Shown in pieces: positions 54,524 to 63,730 of a DNA stretch of 64,000 nucleotides. The DNA is taken from the NCBI GenBank assembly GCA_026400835.1, contig JAPLOA010000082.1, forward strand, positions 1 to 64,000. The letters run 5' to 3'. The position numbers were made by a program, and so were the translations under genes. How positions within the stretch are numbered: position 1 is the first letter of the stretch; each line of letters opens with the position of its first letter. This DNA is from Planctomycetales bacterium. GTDB taxonomy: Bacteria > Planctomycetota > Planctomycetia > Planctomycetales > Planctomycetaceae. The notes under the pieces are model-generated. The model was not told the DNA's origin. It was given only the letters and a program-made list of their open reading frames with translations, and ran no database searches.

Positions 54524-55723
54524 CGTCCTGTGACGCCAATGCGAATTTCCTGCGGCTCATGAAAACGCTCCTGTTGACTCCCGATTCATCGATCCGGGAG
54601 CGGTTTGCCTCTTTCGCCACGCTCCCGGCAGTCGATCTGGAAATAAACAGTGCTGATGATGCAGCCTCTCCGCATCAGAAACTGATGGGCCGTTGCCAAT
54701 CTTCAGGCTCCGGCGTCTCCACGCTGGCGGCCGGAGTGATCGCAGAGAATTCGCCAGCCGATCCTTGAGCGATCATCTTGCCACATCATCGTGCGATGCT
54801 TCGCCGAACAGAGAGCATCACGGTCTTCTGACGGTCATGGGATCATGTTGTCTTCCTGTGAAAAGCCACAGGGGAGCTGAAACTCGGGCGGTGCCACACG
54901 GTTACTTGTCAGGGCCCGCCAGGCCGAATCGCAAAGGTTTCCTGATGGACGTGAGCAACAATGCGGCTCTCCCGTTGTTTTAAACTTTCCGTGAACGACA
55001 TCAGTTCGTTGACTTCGAAGTTTCTGATCTGCGCAATTCATTTCGCGCGGGCTCATGTTTTCGCGTCAATTTCAGGGGCCAGCGAGTTCCTTACCACATG
55101 CTGACGATACTCAAATTCAAAACCTATTCAGAATATGCGGAGCCGTGTCTCTGATGAGCAGCAAAACTGATTTAGAAATCGATCTCACACATGGAAATGC
55201 ATCAAAATCAAAGAGGCAACCAGGCCAAAGAAGAAGCGGACGTTTGAGGCAGTCTGCCGAACCGACTGAGACTCGGCACTGAACGTCTGCCTGCACCTGA
55301 AATCCGCGAGCGGTTGATTTGCGATGCCGACAGGGAAGATTTTGCATCTGTCGAAAGTGAATCCTGAAGGATCCCGACGAGCAGCGCAGACACACCATTT
55401 GTTGTGTTTGCAGAGTGACTGTCACACCCTGCGGCCTGTCGCATTTTGAAACCATGCGCCGCTGTGGACGCGTGATGGCCGGGATTCAACAGGGCGGATG
55501 AGAACCAGATCACTCCGACGACGGTTCCGCTGCCCTCAGGCAAAATGTGTCGCCTCTTTGTCCCGTGGAGAATCTCCATCTCGGACAATGACAACTCGCG
55601 ATGTTTTCATTCAGTGGGCCTGCATCTTTGGGGAGAGTTGTCAGTTTTGCGGCGGTGACTTCATTCGCTGAAATGTCACGCTGAACGACAGCGTCCTGAG
55701 TCACGGTGACTTGGGTCCCAGGT
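54524..55723. other. Gene-poor, probably degraded region
   Basis: No intact gene seen in 1.2 kb. A minus-strand frame just downstream of the pseudogene (about 55600-55740, DEPGTQVTVTQDAVVQRDIS) may be its frameshifted tail. An 89-codon frame at 54499-54768 overlaps the kinase end and shows no family resemblance. Confidence 0.4.
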
Positions 55724-56460
55724 TCATCCTTCCTGAAACCTCGTGGAATCCCGGACCTGATCGTAGCTCTGGAAAGCTCCCGTAAAATACGGTGACACCG
55801 CCAGAATGTTCCCAATGGCATCCAGAAACTCGGCTGTCAAACCACTGGCCGCGATATCCAGAGTTGCAGGATCCACACCATTCACAAACAAACCAGTTCG
55901 GTTGACGAATTCAGTAACCGGAACGTTAGCGATGGTAATGTCCAGACGGCTCTGATTGGCCACCCTGTTGGCGATGGTTGGATTGCCGGTCAACTGAGCA
56001 CCGAATCCTTCAACAGCGACGCCGGCCGCAGGGACGCGTCCGATGACGACAGTATTGGCCGGAACAACTGGAGTCGGGACAGTGCCCGGCGAAGTGTTAC
56101 TAAAGGTAGGACCCGCGCTGAAGGCTCCGGAGATAACCGTCGCCTGTTGCGTTCCGCTGACCAGTTTCACACTGATCGTCTGGCCTGCCAGATCGAGAGC
56201 CGTCTGACCACGGAAACCACCTTCCAGCAGAACTCCACCAGCAACGGCCGGATCCGGAATCGTCAGGTCAACTCGCTACTGAGCCAAACGCACGCCCACA
56301 GTCCCGGTCACGCCCCAAGCCATTGAGGTCGCCCCATTTGCCCCCGTCACCATCAAAGACGTCACGGCATTGGCAAAAGCCGCTTCACCGGCATCAGGAG
56401 CAACTGGAATGTTCGCCGGAATTCTAACATCCCGAATATCGCTGATCAGTGTGTGCCAGA
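55724..56460 (-). pseudogene. Degraded paralogue of the 57108-59657 protein
   Basis: Read on the minus strand, 56455-55724 encodes DIRDVRIPANIPV..., then RVDLTIPDPAVAGGVLLEGGFRGQTALDLAGQTISVKLVSG and RLDITIANVPVTEFVNRTGLFVNGVDPATLDIAASGLTAEFLDAIGNILAVSPYFTGAFQ. These match DIRDVRTPAGFPV, IPDPDNAGGVLIETSMRGQFAVDLAGRTLSVQLQSG and the C-terminal domain of the neighbouring protein, in the same order. An in-frame TAG lies at 56276-56278. The copy lacks its N-terminal part and ends in a different frame. An ISL3-type fragment abuts its upstream end. Confidence 0.85.
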
Positions 56461-56474
56461 ATTGCGTTTCGAGT

Positions 56475-56822
56475 CAGCGACGTAGCAAGGATTACTTCCG
56501 CTGGTTCCGGGATGAGCTCGATACAATCGCCGGTCGGGAGTTCTTCGACCACTGGTACAACTGGGCGATCTGCTCTCGGCTGGAACCAATGAAAAAAGTG
56601 GCTCGCATGCTGAAGAATCGACTCGACAACATTCTTTCATGGTTCCATCATCGCATCACTAACTCCAACGCCGAAGGCTTCAACAGCCGCATTCAGACAA
56701 TCAAGTCCAACGGCCGTGGCTTCAAGTCCTTCCAGAACTACAGAACTCGTATCCTCTTCTTCTGCGGAAAACTGTCACTCAAACCTGCCCTGAATTGCCA
56801 CTAAACTCCCGGAAGAACCCCG
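56475..56822 (+). mobile_element. Remnant of an ISL3-family insertion sequence (transposase C-terminus and right end)
   Basis: The plus-strand frame ending at 56804 reads REFFDHWYNWAICSRLEPMKKVARMLKNRLDNILSWFHHRITNSNAEGFNSRIQ...GFKSFQNYRTRILFFCGKL. This is the C-terminal third of a DDE_Tnp_ISL3 transposase, including the final catalytic Glu region (NAEGFNS). No start or N-terminal part exists. Just after the stop, 56800-56822 reads on the minus strand GGGGTTCTTCCGGGAGTTTA, like an ISL3 terminal repeat. The left end is missing and adjoins the pseudogene, so only a non-mobile right-hand fragment of about 350 bases remains. Confidence 0.85.
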
Positions 56823-56972
56823 TTTTTCTTATCGCAAGCTTGCAGCAATCCACTGGTTCATTCTAAACACATGATTCGCTCCGAGTATGGAGCCGTCGGA
56901 CTACTACAAACCTGCAATCGTTCGCGTTTCTAATCACTACACCTGCCATCTTTGTGTCTTTACTTCCGGACC

Positions 56973-57021
56973 AAAAAAAGAGCAACACAGTCGAGTGGAG
57001 ATGCACTCTTCTGTGTTGCTC
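56973..57021 (-). terminator. Strong intrinsic terminator of the minus-strand 57108 gene
   Basis: GAGCAACACAG (56980-56990) and CTGTGTTGCTC (57011-57021) pair perfectly over 11 bp, with an inner GAGTG/CACTC stem. On the minus strand the hairpin is followed by TTTTTTT (56973-56979), about 90 bases after the gene's end. Confidence 0.92.
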
Positions 57022-57107
57022 AGTTGATTTTTAGTCGATGGAAATTTCTGATGTGGACAGCATAACTCTGCCGCTTTATGACACCGGCAGAGCTGCTTTA
57101 ATCGCCA

Positions 57108-59657
57108 CTATGGAACCCCAGCGACAAGTACGGTTGTGTCACCCGAAATTGGCAATGTTGCAATGTCAGAGACACCCAGAACTCCACTCACATTCTGCAC
57201 GAGGCGAACCTCTGTGACAGAAGCGAGTACCGATAGCTGAGCAGCGTCCCTCACCGACAGTGACAATGTCACTGTCGTTGCGGTTTCGAAGACTGCCGTG
57301 AAGTTTGGTGACAGTGCAACAATATCGCCATTCGCGTTCAGGAATTCCGCGGTGAGTCCCGTCACAGCGACATCGAATGTCTGTGGGACCCGACCATTCA
57401 CAATCAGGCCAGCGACATTTGAAAGTGCAGCGACAGGAACGCCCGTAATGTCGACATTGAATCTCTGTTGATCAGCGATTCGATTATCGACAGTAACGCT
57501 TCCCGTGAGAGCGCCCCCCAGCGATTCAACAGGAGTTCCCACAGCCGCAGGAGTTCCGATCACAGCCAAAGGCACTGCTGGCTCAGGTATCACAGGGCCT
57601 CCGGGAGTCGTCACCACGCCAGGCACAACAGCACCGGGTGTGAAGACAAGACCAGCACTCAGACGGCCTGAAGTCAGAGTGATAAGATTCGCTCCCGACT
57701 GGAGCTGAACACTCAGCGTACGTCCCGCGAGATCAACCGCGAACTGACCACGCATTGAAGTCTCAATCAAAACACCACCCGCGTTATCCGGATCCGGAAT
57801 CGCCAGGAATGTCACAGGAACTTCCGAGACATTTCCCTGAGCATCGGTGGCCGTCAGAGTCAGTACGGCTGGATCAATGGCAAGAGCAGCTTCAGGATCC
57901 GTGAGATCAAGTCCAGCAAACAAGTCAGCCCCGAAGAGCGACTGTGGAGCTGAAATCGCGATATCGACACGCTGCTGCCCTGGTCGACTTTGAATTGCCG
58001 CATTAACACCCGCAGCCAGCTGACCGTCTGCAGTTACCAAAGCATCCAGAAGATTAGTCGTCGCCGGAACTACGCCAGGTTCCAGTGGAACCGGGAAGCC
58101 AGCCGGAGTCCGAACATCGCGGATGTCGACTTCGCGAGTTTGGCCACCAATTTCCGGACGACCAGGGACCTCACCGATAACTTCCGCTGGAACAATTGTG
58201 CCAGTCGTCTGATTGCCCGTTCGCAGTGAAATCCGAAACGTTCCAACGTTGGCGAATCCTGCCGGAATGTTCAATGGATCAACACCCACTGGAATGCGAT
58301 CCACTGCCGGTGTCGTGGCAAGATTGTAGGTTCCCATCGCGCCAGCATTAATCAACACCGTGTCCGGAATCCGAATGGTCCCATCGGAATCTGGTGCCGG
58401 TTTCACCTGACCTCGAATTTCCATACGCCCGTCGCCGTCTCCCTGACGTCCCAGAGCCCGTGTAATTCGAACCGTGCCTTCTGGGTGGTATTCGGTTTCA
58501 CCTTCGACAACCCAGAACGCATCATTCGCAGCGTCGTAGTAGCCAACCATGCCAAACAGCATGCCGGTCGCGGTCGCGTTTGAAACCTGGTCAACGGTGT
58601 CGATCGTGCCCCCAATTGAAATAGGAACTGCCCCAACATCCATCCAGTCGCCTCGAAATCGAGTATCCCCGCTCAGCAAAACTGATCGAGCGGCCATACC
58701 CGGAACCTGTGGAAACACGGTGTCGAACTGCACGGACACCGGAGCCACAATCACGTTCTCCGCCAGTTCGATGAAGCCCACACTGGAAACGTTATTGTTG
58801 CCGTCGGCCAGAGTCTCACCGGCGAAGGTAGCACCAATGATTGGCAGGAACCGATATGGTCCACGCTGATTGTCAGCCAGGTAAGGAAGATCCTGTCCTC
58901 GGAAGACCTGCTGACCGTCCAATGGTGTCACTGCTGGAATTTCCACATCAGCCGCAACGTTCAGTCGACTGCCCATGACCTCAACGAATCCAGCACCGAT
59001 CGCTGTGATCGGACCTTCGTAAACATTGGTCTGGACAACTTCAAGTGCGGCTCCTTCAAGCGGCAATTCCGCTTCACGTGCACAGAATGCATTCTGATCA
59101 AACATGTAGTGTCCAACAAGGGTCATGTCCGAACCGACCGCTGCCAGCAGTTCGTCGTGCGTGACCTTCGGGAAACCAACAAGGTCGCTGGATGTCACCG
59201 CAACGCCACCCAGTTGGAACCGGTCGTCCGCTGGGTCCTGCGTTTCGGCTCCAGCAACCTGGGACAGTACGCCGGCAAGGACATTTTCCCGAGGTTCAAA
59301 CACGAACTCCACAAACTCGTTCGTGGCAGGGTCAATCGCAGGAACAATCGCTGCATTGGTTCCAGCGGCTGCCGGTGGGAGTGCTCCAATGCCCTTGGCG
59401 ATGTAGCCTTTCAGGCCTGGATGATTCACAAGTTCGTCATAGGTCAGACCGGCTGCCTGTAGCACAACTCCCAACTGGGCATAGGTCAACTCCTGGTCCG
59501 GGGTTGCGGGATTTCCGTCGTGGTCGCCCATCGTGCCAGGAATCGGACGAGTCTCGCTCGCCATGTTCACCTTTACGCGATTCATGACGATAAAGCCACT
59601 GCTGTCAGCAGCCGTGATTGGTCCTTCGAATCCGTACTGAACATTGACATCGCCCAC
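57108..59657 (-). CDS. Large repeat-domain protein, probable C-terminal half of the cytochrome-peroxidase-like protein
   Basis: 849 residues. No signal peptide. It opens GDVNVQYGFEGPITAADSSGFIVMN, and its N-terminal 470 residues hold beta-rich segments, two of them starting with a similar phrase (YEGPITAIGAGFVEVMGSRLNV). Later parts include two blocks of a VDIAI...LAIDPAVLTLTATDAQGNV / PDPDNAGGVLIETSMRGQFAVDLAGRTLSVQLQSG kind. A final 130-residue domain (RIADQQRFNVDITGVPVAALSNVAGLIVNG...GLTAEFLNANGDIVALSPNF) is shared with the upstream protein and the nearby pseudogene. The formal start is a GTG with no clear ribosome-binding site. The frame is open back into the Gly/Thr/Ala linker at 59706-59778, so I infer it is really the continuation of 59582-63142. 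No catalytic motif recognised. Confidence 0.7.
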   Translation of the reverse strand: MGDVNVQYGFEGPITAADSSGFIVMNRVKVNMASETRPIPGTMGDHDGNPATPDQELTYAQLGVVLQAAGLTYDELVNHPGLKGYIAKGIGALPPAAAGTNAAIVPAIDPATNEFVEFVFEPRENVLAGVLSQVAGAETQDPADDRFQLGGVAVTSSDLVGFPKVTHDELLAAVGSDMTLVGHYMFDQNAFCAREAELPLEGAALEVVQTNVYEGPITAIGAGFVEVMGSRLNVAADVEIPAVTPLDGQQVFRGQDLPYLADNQRGPYRFLPIIGATFAGETLADGNNNVSSVGFIELAENVIVAPVSVQFDTVFPQVPGMAARSVLLSGDTRFRGDWMDVGAVPISIGGTIDTVDQVSNATATGMLFGMVGYYDAANDAFWVVEGETEYHPEGTVRITRALGRQGDGDGRMEIRGQVKPAPDSDGTIRIPDTVLINAGAMGTYNLATTPAVDRIPVGVDPLNIPAGFANVGTFRISLRTGNQTTGTIVPAEVIGEVPGRPEIGGQTREVDIRDVRTPAGFPVPLEPGVVPATTNLLDALVTADGQLAAGVNAAIQSRPGQQRVDIAISAPQSLFGADLFAGLDLTDPEAALAIDPAVLTLTATDAQGNVSEVPVTFLAIPDPDNAGGVLIETSMRGQFAVDLAGRTLSVQLQSGANLITLTSGRLSAGLVFTPGAVVPGVVTTPGGPVIPEPAVPLAVIGTPAAVGTPVESLGGALTGSVTVDNRIADQQRFNVDITGVPVAALSNVAGLIVNGRVPQTFDVAVTGLTAEFLNANGDIVALSPNFTAVFETATTVTLSLSVRDAAQLSVLASVTEVRLVQNVSGVLGVSDIATLPISGDTTVLVAGVP

Positions 59658-62600
59658 AACAGTGACGGTTTCAATGCCGCCGTCAACTTCTGGTGCGGCT
59701 GGATCGCCACCACCAGTTGCACCACCACCAGTTGCACCACCACCAGTTGCACCACCACCAGTTGCACCACCACCAGTAGGCTCAGAGTTCCCGGTTCAGC
59801 CTGACTGACGCGGATCTTGCTGACTCCATTTAGCAATGCCAATTGGCTCGCGTCTCGAATGGAGAATGCCAATGTGACCAGGTCTGCCGCCTGAAACTCT
59901 GCTTCAAAACCCGTTGCGACAGCAATGACATTGTCATTGGCATCGAGGAACTCCGCACTGATTCCGTCAACCATGACTGCGAAATCTGCAGGTACCACAC
60001 CATTGATGATGCGACCATTCACATTCGACAAGACGCCAAATGGGACGTCCATCACGAGCACATCGAAGCGATCTCTGGCTGGTCTGCCGTCTTCGACCAG
60101 GACATTGCCCGTCACGAATTGCGTGAAGGATTCCCTTGGGACAGCTGCGTCCAGTGGATCCACAGGAGCATTCAGGTCCACAGGAGCATTGCCGGTTGTT
60201 GTCCCGCCGGTTGTTGACGCTGGACCGTTCGTACCAGAATTCAAGGCTGCCATCAGAACATTGAGCTGCCTCATTCTTGCGTTTCGGCGAGCATCAATGT
60301 CGACCAGCTGAGCATTCTGCTGCTCAGGAGTAATGGCTCCGCTGTTCAGCCGAGCATTCACGACCTGAGTTTCCGCATTGAATTGAGCCTGAGCCTGATT
60401 CACCTGCTGATTCAGCTGATTCATCTGTGCATCTTTGGCTCTGGCGATCTGATCGGCAGTCATGCCGGCAGTCACCTGAGCAACAGATCCGCCCACCACA
60501 CTCGATGAGCCTGACTTTGGCGTAGTCGCACCAATACGGTCTGTGAACATTGGGAATGAAACACTGGTCCCTTCAGATCCAGTGGCTTCAAGCACAACCA
60601 TGTCATCAAGAGCTGCCCCATTGGCACCAGCAGAGTGTCCGTTTGGAACGGCCAGCTCCGGATGGTCAAACGGTGCACTGCGATGACGAACTCGTTCGTC
60701 TGTAAGCGTCCGCATGAACGCGGCCAACTGTGCAACTCGCTCCGGGTATCCCAGCAGTTGACGAATCGGCTCCATATCATCATCCAGATGTGGATTGCCA
60801 GGGAAGTCACCGCCATCCGCATAGAAGTTCATCGTGTCTTCAAGGGTGGCGTAATTGCCGGTATGGAAATACGGAGCCGTGAGCTCCACATTTCGCAATG
60901 TCGGCGTCTTGAACATTCCCTCGACCTTGGCCGGAAGGCCCATGTTCGTGCTCAGGTTTGGCCACTGCTGAGCAGGAGAGACCTTCACATTGGGGTTTGC
61001 AACGCCCGCAGCCAGCTTGGAGAGAGAAATTGGTCCAAACGGAAGATCCATTCGACCAACACCTGCATCCACGTTCTGATCCTCGACACCAATGTTGTAG
61101 AAGCCATTGTCGTACAAGCCTGCTGACGTATTCATCAGGCTCATCGGTTCAACAGGCGTCGACAGGCTTCCCCATGTCGCCGCAGAGAACATGGCACCAT
61201 CGTGGCATGACGTACAGCCCATGCTGCTGTTAAAGTATCTCAGCAGACCTTCTTTTTCGTCATAGGTCAGATCGACATCTTCACCGCGAACGAACTTGTC
61301 GAAGCGACTTTCATCAGAAATCAGCGTGCGTTCATAAGCCTGCACTGCCAGACCAAAGAAAAGCCCGAAGTTGGCTTCCATCTGCGTATGGCCAGCCACT
61401 TCTCCGCCTTCATAGCTCCAGAACTGCGGCTTGAATGCCTGCCGAATCAGCTCTGCGTAGGACTTATTCAGCCCCACACCGTTCGCTGTAACCAACGATG
61501 CCAATACGCTGTCACTGGCATGGACCTTCTGCAATCCCAAAGGACGTGTGCTGGAATCCAACAATTTCTTGCCAAGTTCCGGGAGACTACGAGAGCCATC
61601 CGGACCATGAGCCATTTCCACGCTGCTCCCCAAAGGGCCTACAGCCTGAGAAGCCAAAGAGGAATAGTCGACCAGGAAGTTTGTATTCTTGGAGACAACG
61701 CCGTTGTTGTTTTCCCATACACCCGCATCCGGGTCCTGAGTTCCAAAGATGTTTTCGCCGTTGAAGAAGCGGTGAGCACGTCCGTCCCAGAACTGACGAG
61801 CGTAGAACGCGGCATTGATGACCGATGGCGTGTTACGACCTGTTACCTGACGCGTTCGTGACTCGACGGTTCCATTGAGAGTGAATTTTTTTACCAGCTC
61901 CTGAACCGTTGGCACTTCCCCAAGGTCTTTACCAGGAGGATTCACGCCAACATAATTCTCCTGGACAACACCCTGAGATCCCACGATGTCGTTCAGGCGG
62001 CCATCATTCTCGAGGAAGTCTGCCAGCTTCAATTCCCGATTTCCGCCACTGGCCAGCTGATTCTTTGTTCGCCAGTCAGCACCACCAAAGTTATGGCAGG
62101 TTGCACAGGCGGTCTTGTTATCAGATCCGACCTGAACATCCCAGAACAAGGCTTTCCCCAGTTGAATAGCGGCTGCTTCGTCCTGAATCACGAGTTCATT
62201 AACCGTACCTAACGTCTTGAAGGAACGATCGACGACGACAGGAACCGGCAATGATTCTTTGTCCAACGCGAATTCTCGCAGCTCATCCATGTCCAGAACC
62301 CCGAAGGTGCCCTTCAGGAATCCGTTGGGATACTGAGTCGACTTCACAATGACCTGTAACTGATCAGTTGCCAGGGCTTGCAGGACAGATGGAGTGGCCG
62401 CAAAGCCCGTGTCCATCATCAGCCATTCCGGCATCGGTTCCGGAGCCGCTCCATCTTCTGCCTCAGCCGGGACAGGAATCCCGCCCTCAGACCGCAGATT
62501 ATGGCCGGACAGGCTGGCGATAAGTTCATCCGTCACCGTATGGCGGACTTCGATCACCGAAACATCATTGGCAGACTGCAGACCAGCAATGGCCACGTCC

Positions 62601-63142
62601 AGGTCGAACGTTTCCCCGCTGACCAGAATGGTCACACTTCCCGCAACCGGAACACCCGCAGCATCGGTCTTGGTCACGCCTGGCACCAGTTTAAGATGAG
62701 CGACGCGTTCGTTCTCAACGACCTCCGGGTCATTAATGTCAACTTCAGGATTCGTTTCTCCGCCCGGCTTAGGATTGACGATACCTCGCAGGACATTCGA
62801 CTCTGCCGTTTGTCGCTTTGCGAGTGACTTCTTTTCTTTTTGTTGTCGCTTATGCAATTCCGTCAATTGAGCATGGAGTTTTGAGACCGCAGTGTTATCG
62901 ACAGGAGTGACAGATCCCAGTTGGTCGATTGACTTAGTCACTGCCTGCCGTTGAAACTCATGCTGTCGCAGCAATTGTTCCAGTTCCTGCTGATGTCGTT
63001 GCAGAGTTGTCTCCAGCCTCTGCTGTGCATTTGTGGCCTGCTGACCATCGCTCGTGCCTGCAAAAGACAAAAGCGAGGCTGAAAAGGTTGCTGACAGAAG
63101 CAGGACTGACCACGCCTTCCGTCTTTTATTCCTCAAGCTCAT
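59582..63142 (-). CDS. Secreted di-haem cytochrome c peroxidase-like protein with CHRD-like domain
   Basis: 1186 residues as read. The signal peptide (1-33) is followed by two coiled-coil stretches (about 38-68, 88-115) and a CHRD-like beta domain (about 150-285, ending STQYPNGFLKGTFGVLD). The catalytic part at about 310-800 is of the MauG/bacterial cytochrome c peroxidase type with two haem sites, CATCH (346-350) and CTSCH (643-647). It also contains NTPSVINAAFYARQFWDGRA and MFKTPTLRNVELTAPYFHTG. It probably reduces peroxide or oxidises an unknown substrate in the periplasm. A Gln-rich coiled coil follows, then a 130-residue domain (FDVLVMDVPFGVLSNVNGRIINGVVP...GISAEFLDANDNV). After AEPGT the frame turns into LVVVQ repeats and ends. 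The other frame gives GGGAT repeats and the 57108-59657 protein, so the last 70 residues are probably a frameshift product. Confidence 0.87.
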   Translation of the reverse strand: MSLRNKRRKAWSVLLLSATFSASLLSFAGTSDGQQATNAQQRLETTLQRHQQELEQLLRQHEFQRQAVTKSIDQLGSVTPVDNTAVSKLHAQLTELHKRQQKEKKSLAKRQTAESNVLRGIVNPKPGGETNPEVDINDPEVVENERVAHLKLVPGVTKTDAAGVPVAGSVTILVSGETFDLDVAIAGLQSANDVSVIEVRHTVTDELIASLSGHNLRSEGGIPVPAEAEDGAAPEPMPEWLMMDTGFAATPSVLQALATDQLQVIVKSTQYPNGFLKGTFGVLDMDELREFALDKESLPVPVVVDRSFKTLGTVNELVIQDEAAAIQLGKALFWDVQVGSDNKTACATCHNFGGADWRTKNQLASGGNRELKLADFLENDGRLNDIVGSQGVVQENYVGVNPPGKDLGEVPTVQELVKKFTLNGTVESRTRQVTGRNTPSVINAAFYARQFWDGRAHRFFNGENIFGTQDPDAGVWENNNGVVSKNTNFLVDYSSLASQAVGPLGSSVEMAHGPDGSRSLPELGKKLLDSSTRPLGLQKVHASDSVLASLVTANGVGLNKSYAELIRQAFKPQFWSYEGGEVAGHTQMEANFGLFFGLAVQAYERTLISDESRFDKFVRGEDVDLTYDEKEGLLRYFNSSMGCTSCHDGAMFSAATWGSLSTPVEPMSLMNTSAGLYDNGFYNIGVEDQNVDAGVGRMDLPFGPISLSKLAAGVANPNVKVSPAQQWPNLSTNMGLPAKVEGMFKTPTLRNVELTAPYFHTGNYATLEDTMNFYADGGDFPGNPHLDDDMEPIRQLLGYPERVAQLAAFMRTLTDERVRHRSAPFDHPELAVPNGHSAGANGAALDDMVVLEATGSEGTSVSFPMFTDRIGATTPKSGSSSVVGGSVAQVTAGMTADQIARAKDAQMNQLNQQVNQAQAQFNAETQVVNARLNSGAITPEQQNAQLVDIDARRNARMRQLNVLMAALNSGTNGPASTTGGTTTGNAPVDLNAPVDPLDAAVPRESFTQFVTGNVLVEDGRPARDRFDVLVMDVPFGVLSNVNGRIINGVVPADFAVMVDGISAEFLDANDNVIAVATGFEAEFQAADLVTLAFSIRDASQLALLNGVSKIRVSQAEPGTLSLLVVVQLVVVQLVVVQLVVVQLVVAIQPHQKLTAALKPSLLWAMSMFSTDSKDQSRLLTAVALSS
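59706..59778 (-). repeat. 15-bp tandem repeat at the frame break of the peroxidase-like protein
   Basis: The unit CCACCACCAGTTGCA (plus strand) is repeated nearly five times without error. On the minus strand it reads GGGAT pentapeptides in the frame of the downstream protein and LVVVQ in the frame of the upstream one. The unit is a multiple of three, so loss or gain of whole units would not change the frame. Confidence 0.9.
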
Positions 63143-63730
63143 AACAAAGGTTCCGGAGTTTAGCAGGCTAAGGTTTTGATTGACTCTTGATTGGTTTGAA
63201 GGGCACGGTCAGCACGCAGCGCAATTACAGAACGTGCCTTTCCAACCTTCGTCAGATTAGGTTTGCCGACAACCTCTAACAGCAGTGTTTCTGCAAAATT
63301 CTCAAGCTGCCTCAGCGGGACATTTCAGTCAACATGCCTGACTTGCAGATCTATTCCTGTGGCGCCCAGCTTTCCCTATTTTGCGGCTGGTGATCCCGCT
63401 CGGATGCTCCGGGCGTCTCGAATTCAGCTTCGTGCATGCGTGCCCACAGCATGTCATTGTTACTGTCGGTATTTACTCGACGATGAGGGTTTTCACTCAG
63501 CCGCAACACGCGAAGTGCGTTTTGAACGGTGACATATGCCGAATGTCAGCAGTCCGACAAAAGAATGCCAAAACAGGCGGAAGATTCAGTGAAGGTCCGT
63601 GTTGTTGGGTGAAATCAAGTTGCCATAAATTCTCAGGGCTACTCACCGAACGATCTCCTGGATTCCTGCTGCAACAGGTTGTCTCTGGATTCGCGGCATC
63701 GCGACCGGAAAAACCATCAACGGCCAAGAC
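63143..63730. other. Divergent intergenic region
   Basis: 588 bases between the peroxidase-like gene (minus) and the partial gene at the right edge (plus). No gene recognised; promoters for both are expected here. Confidence 0.45.
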
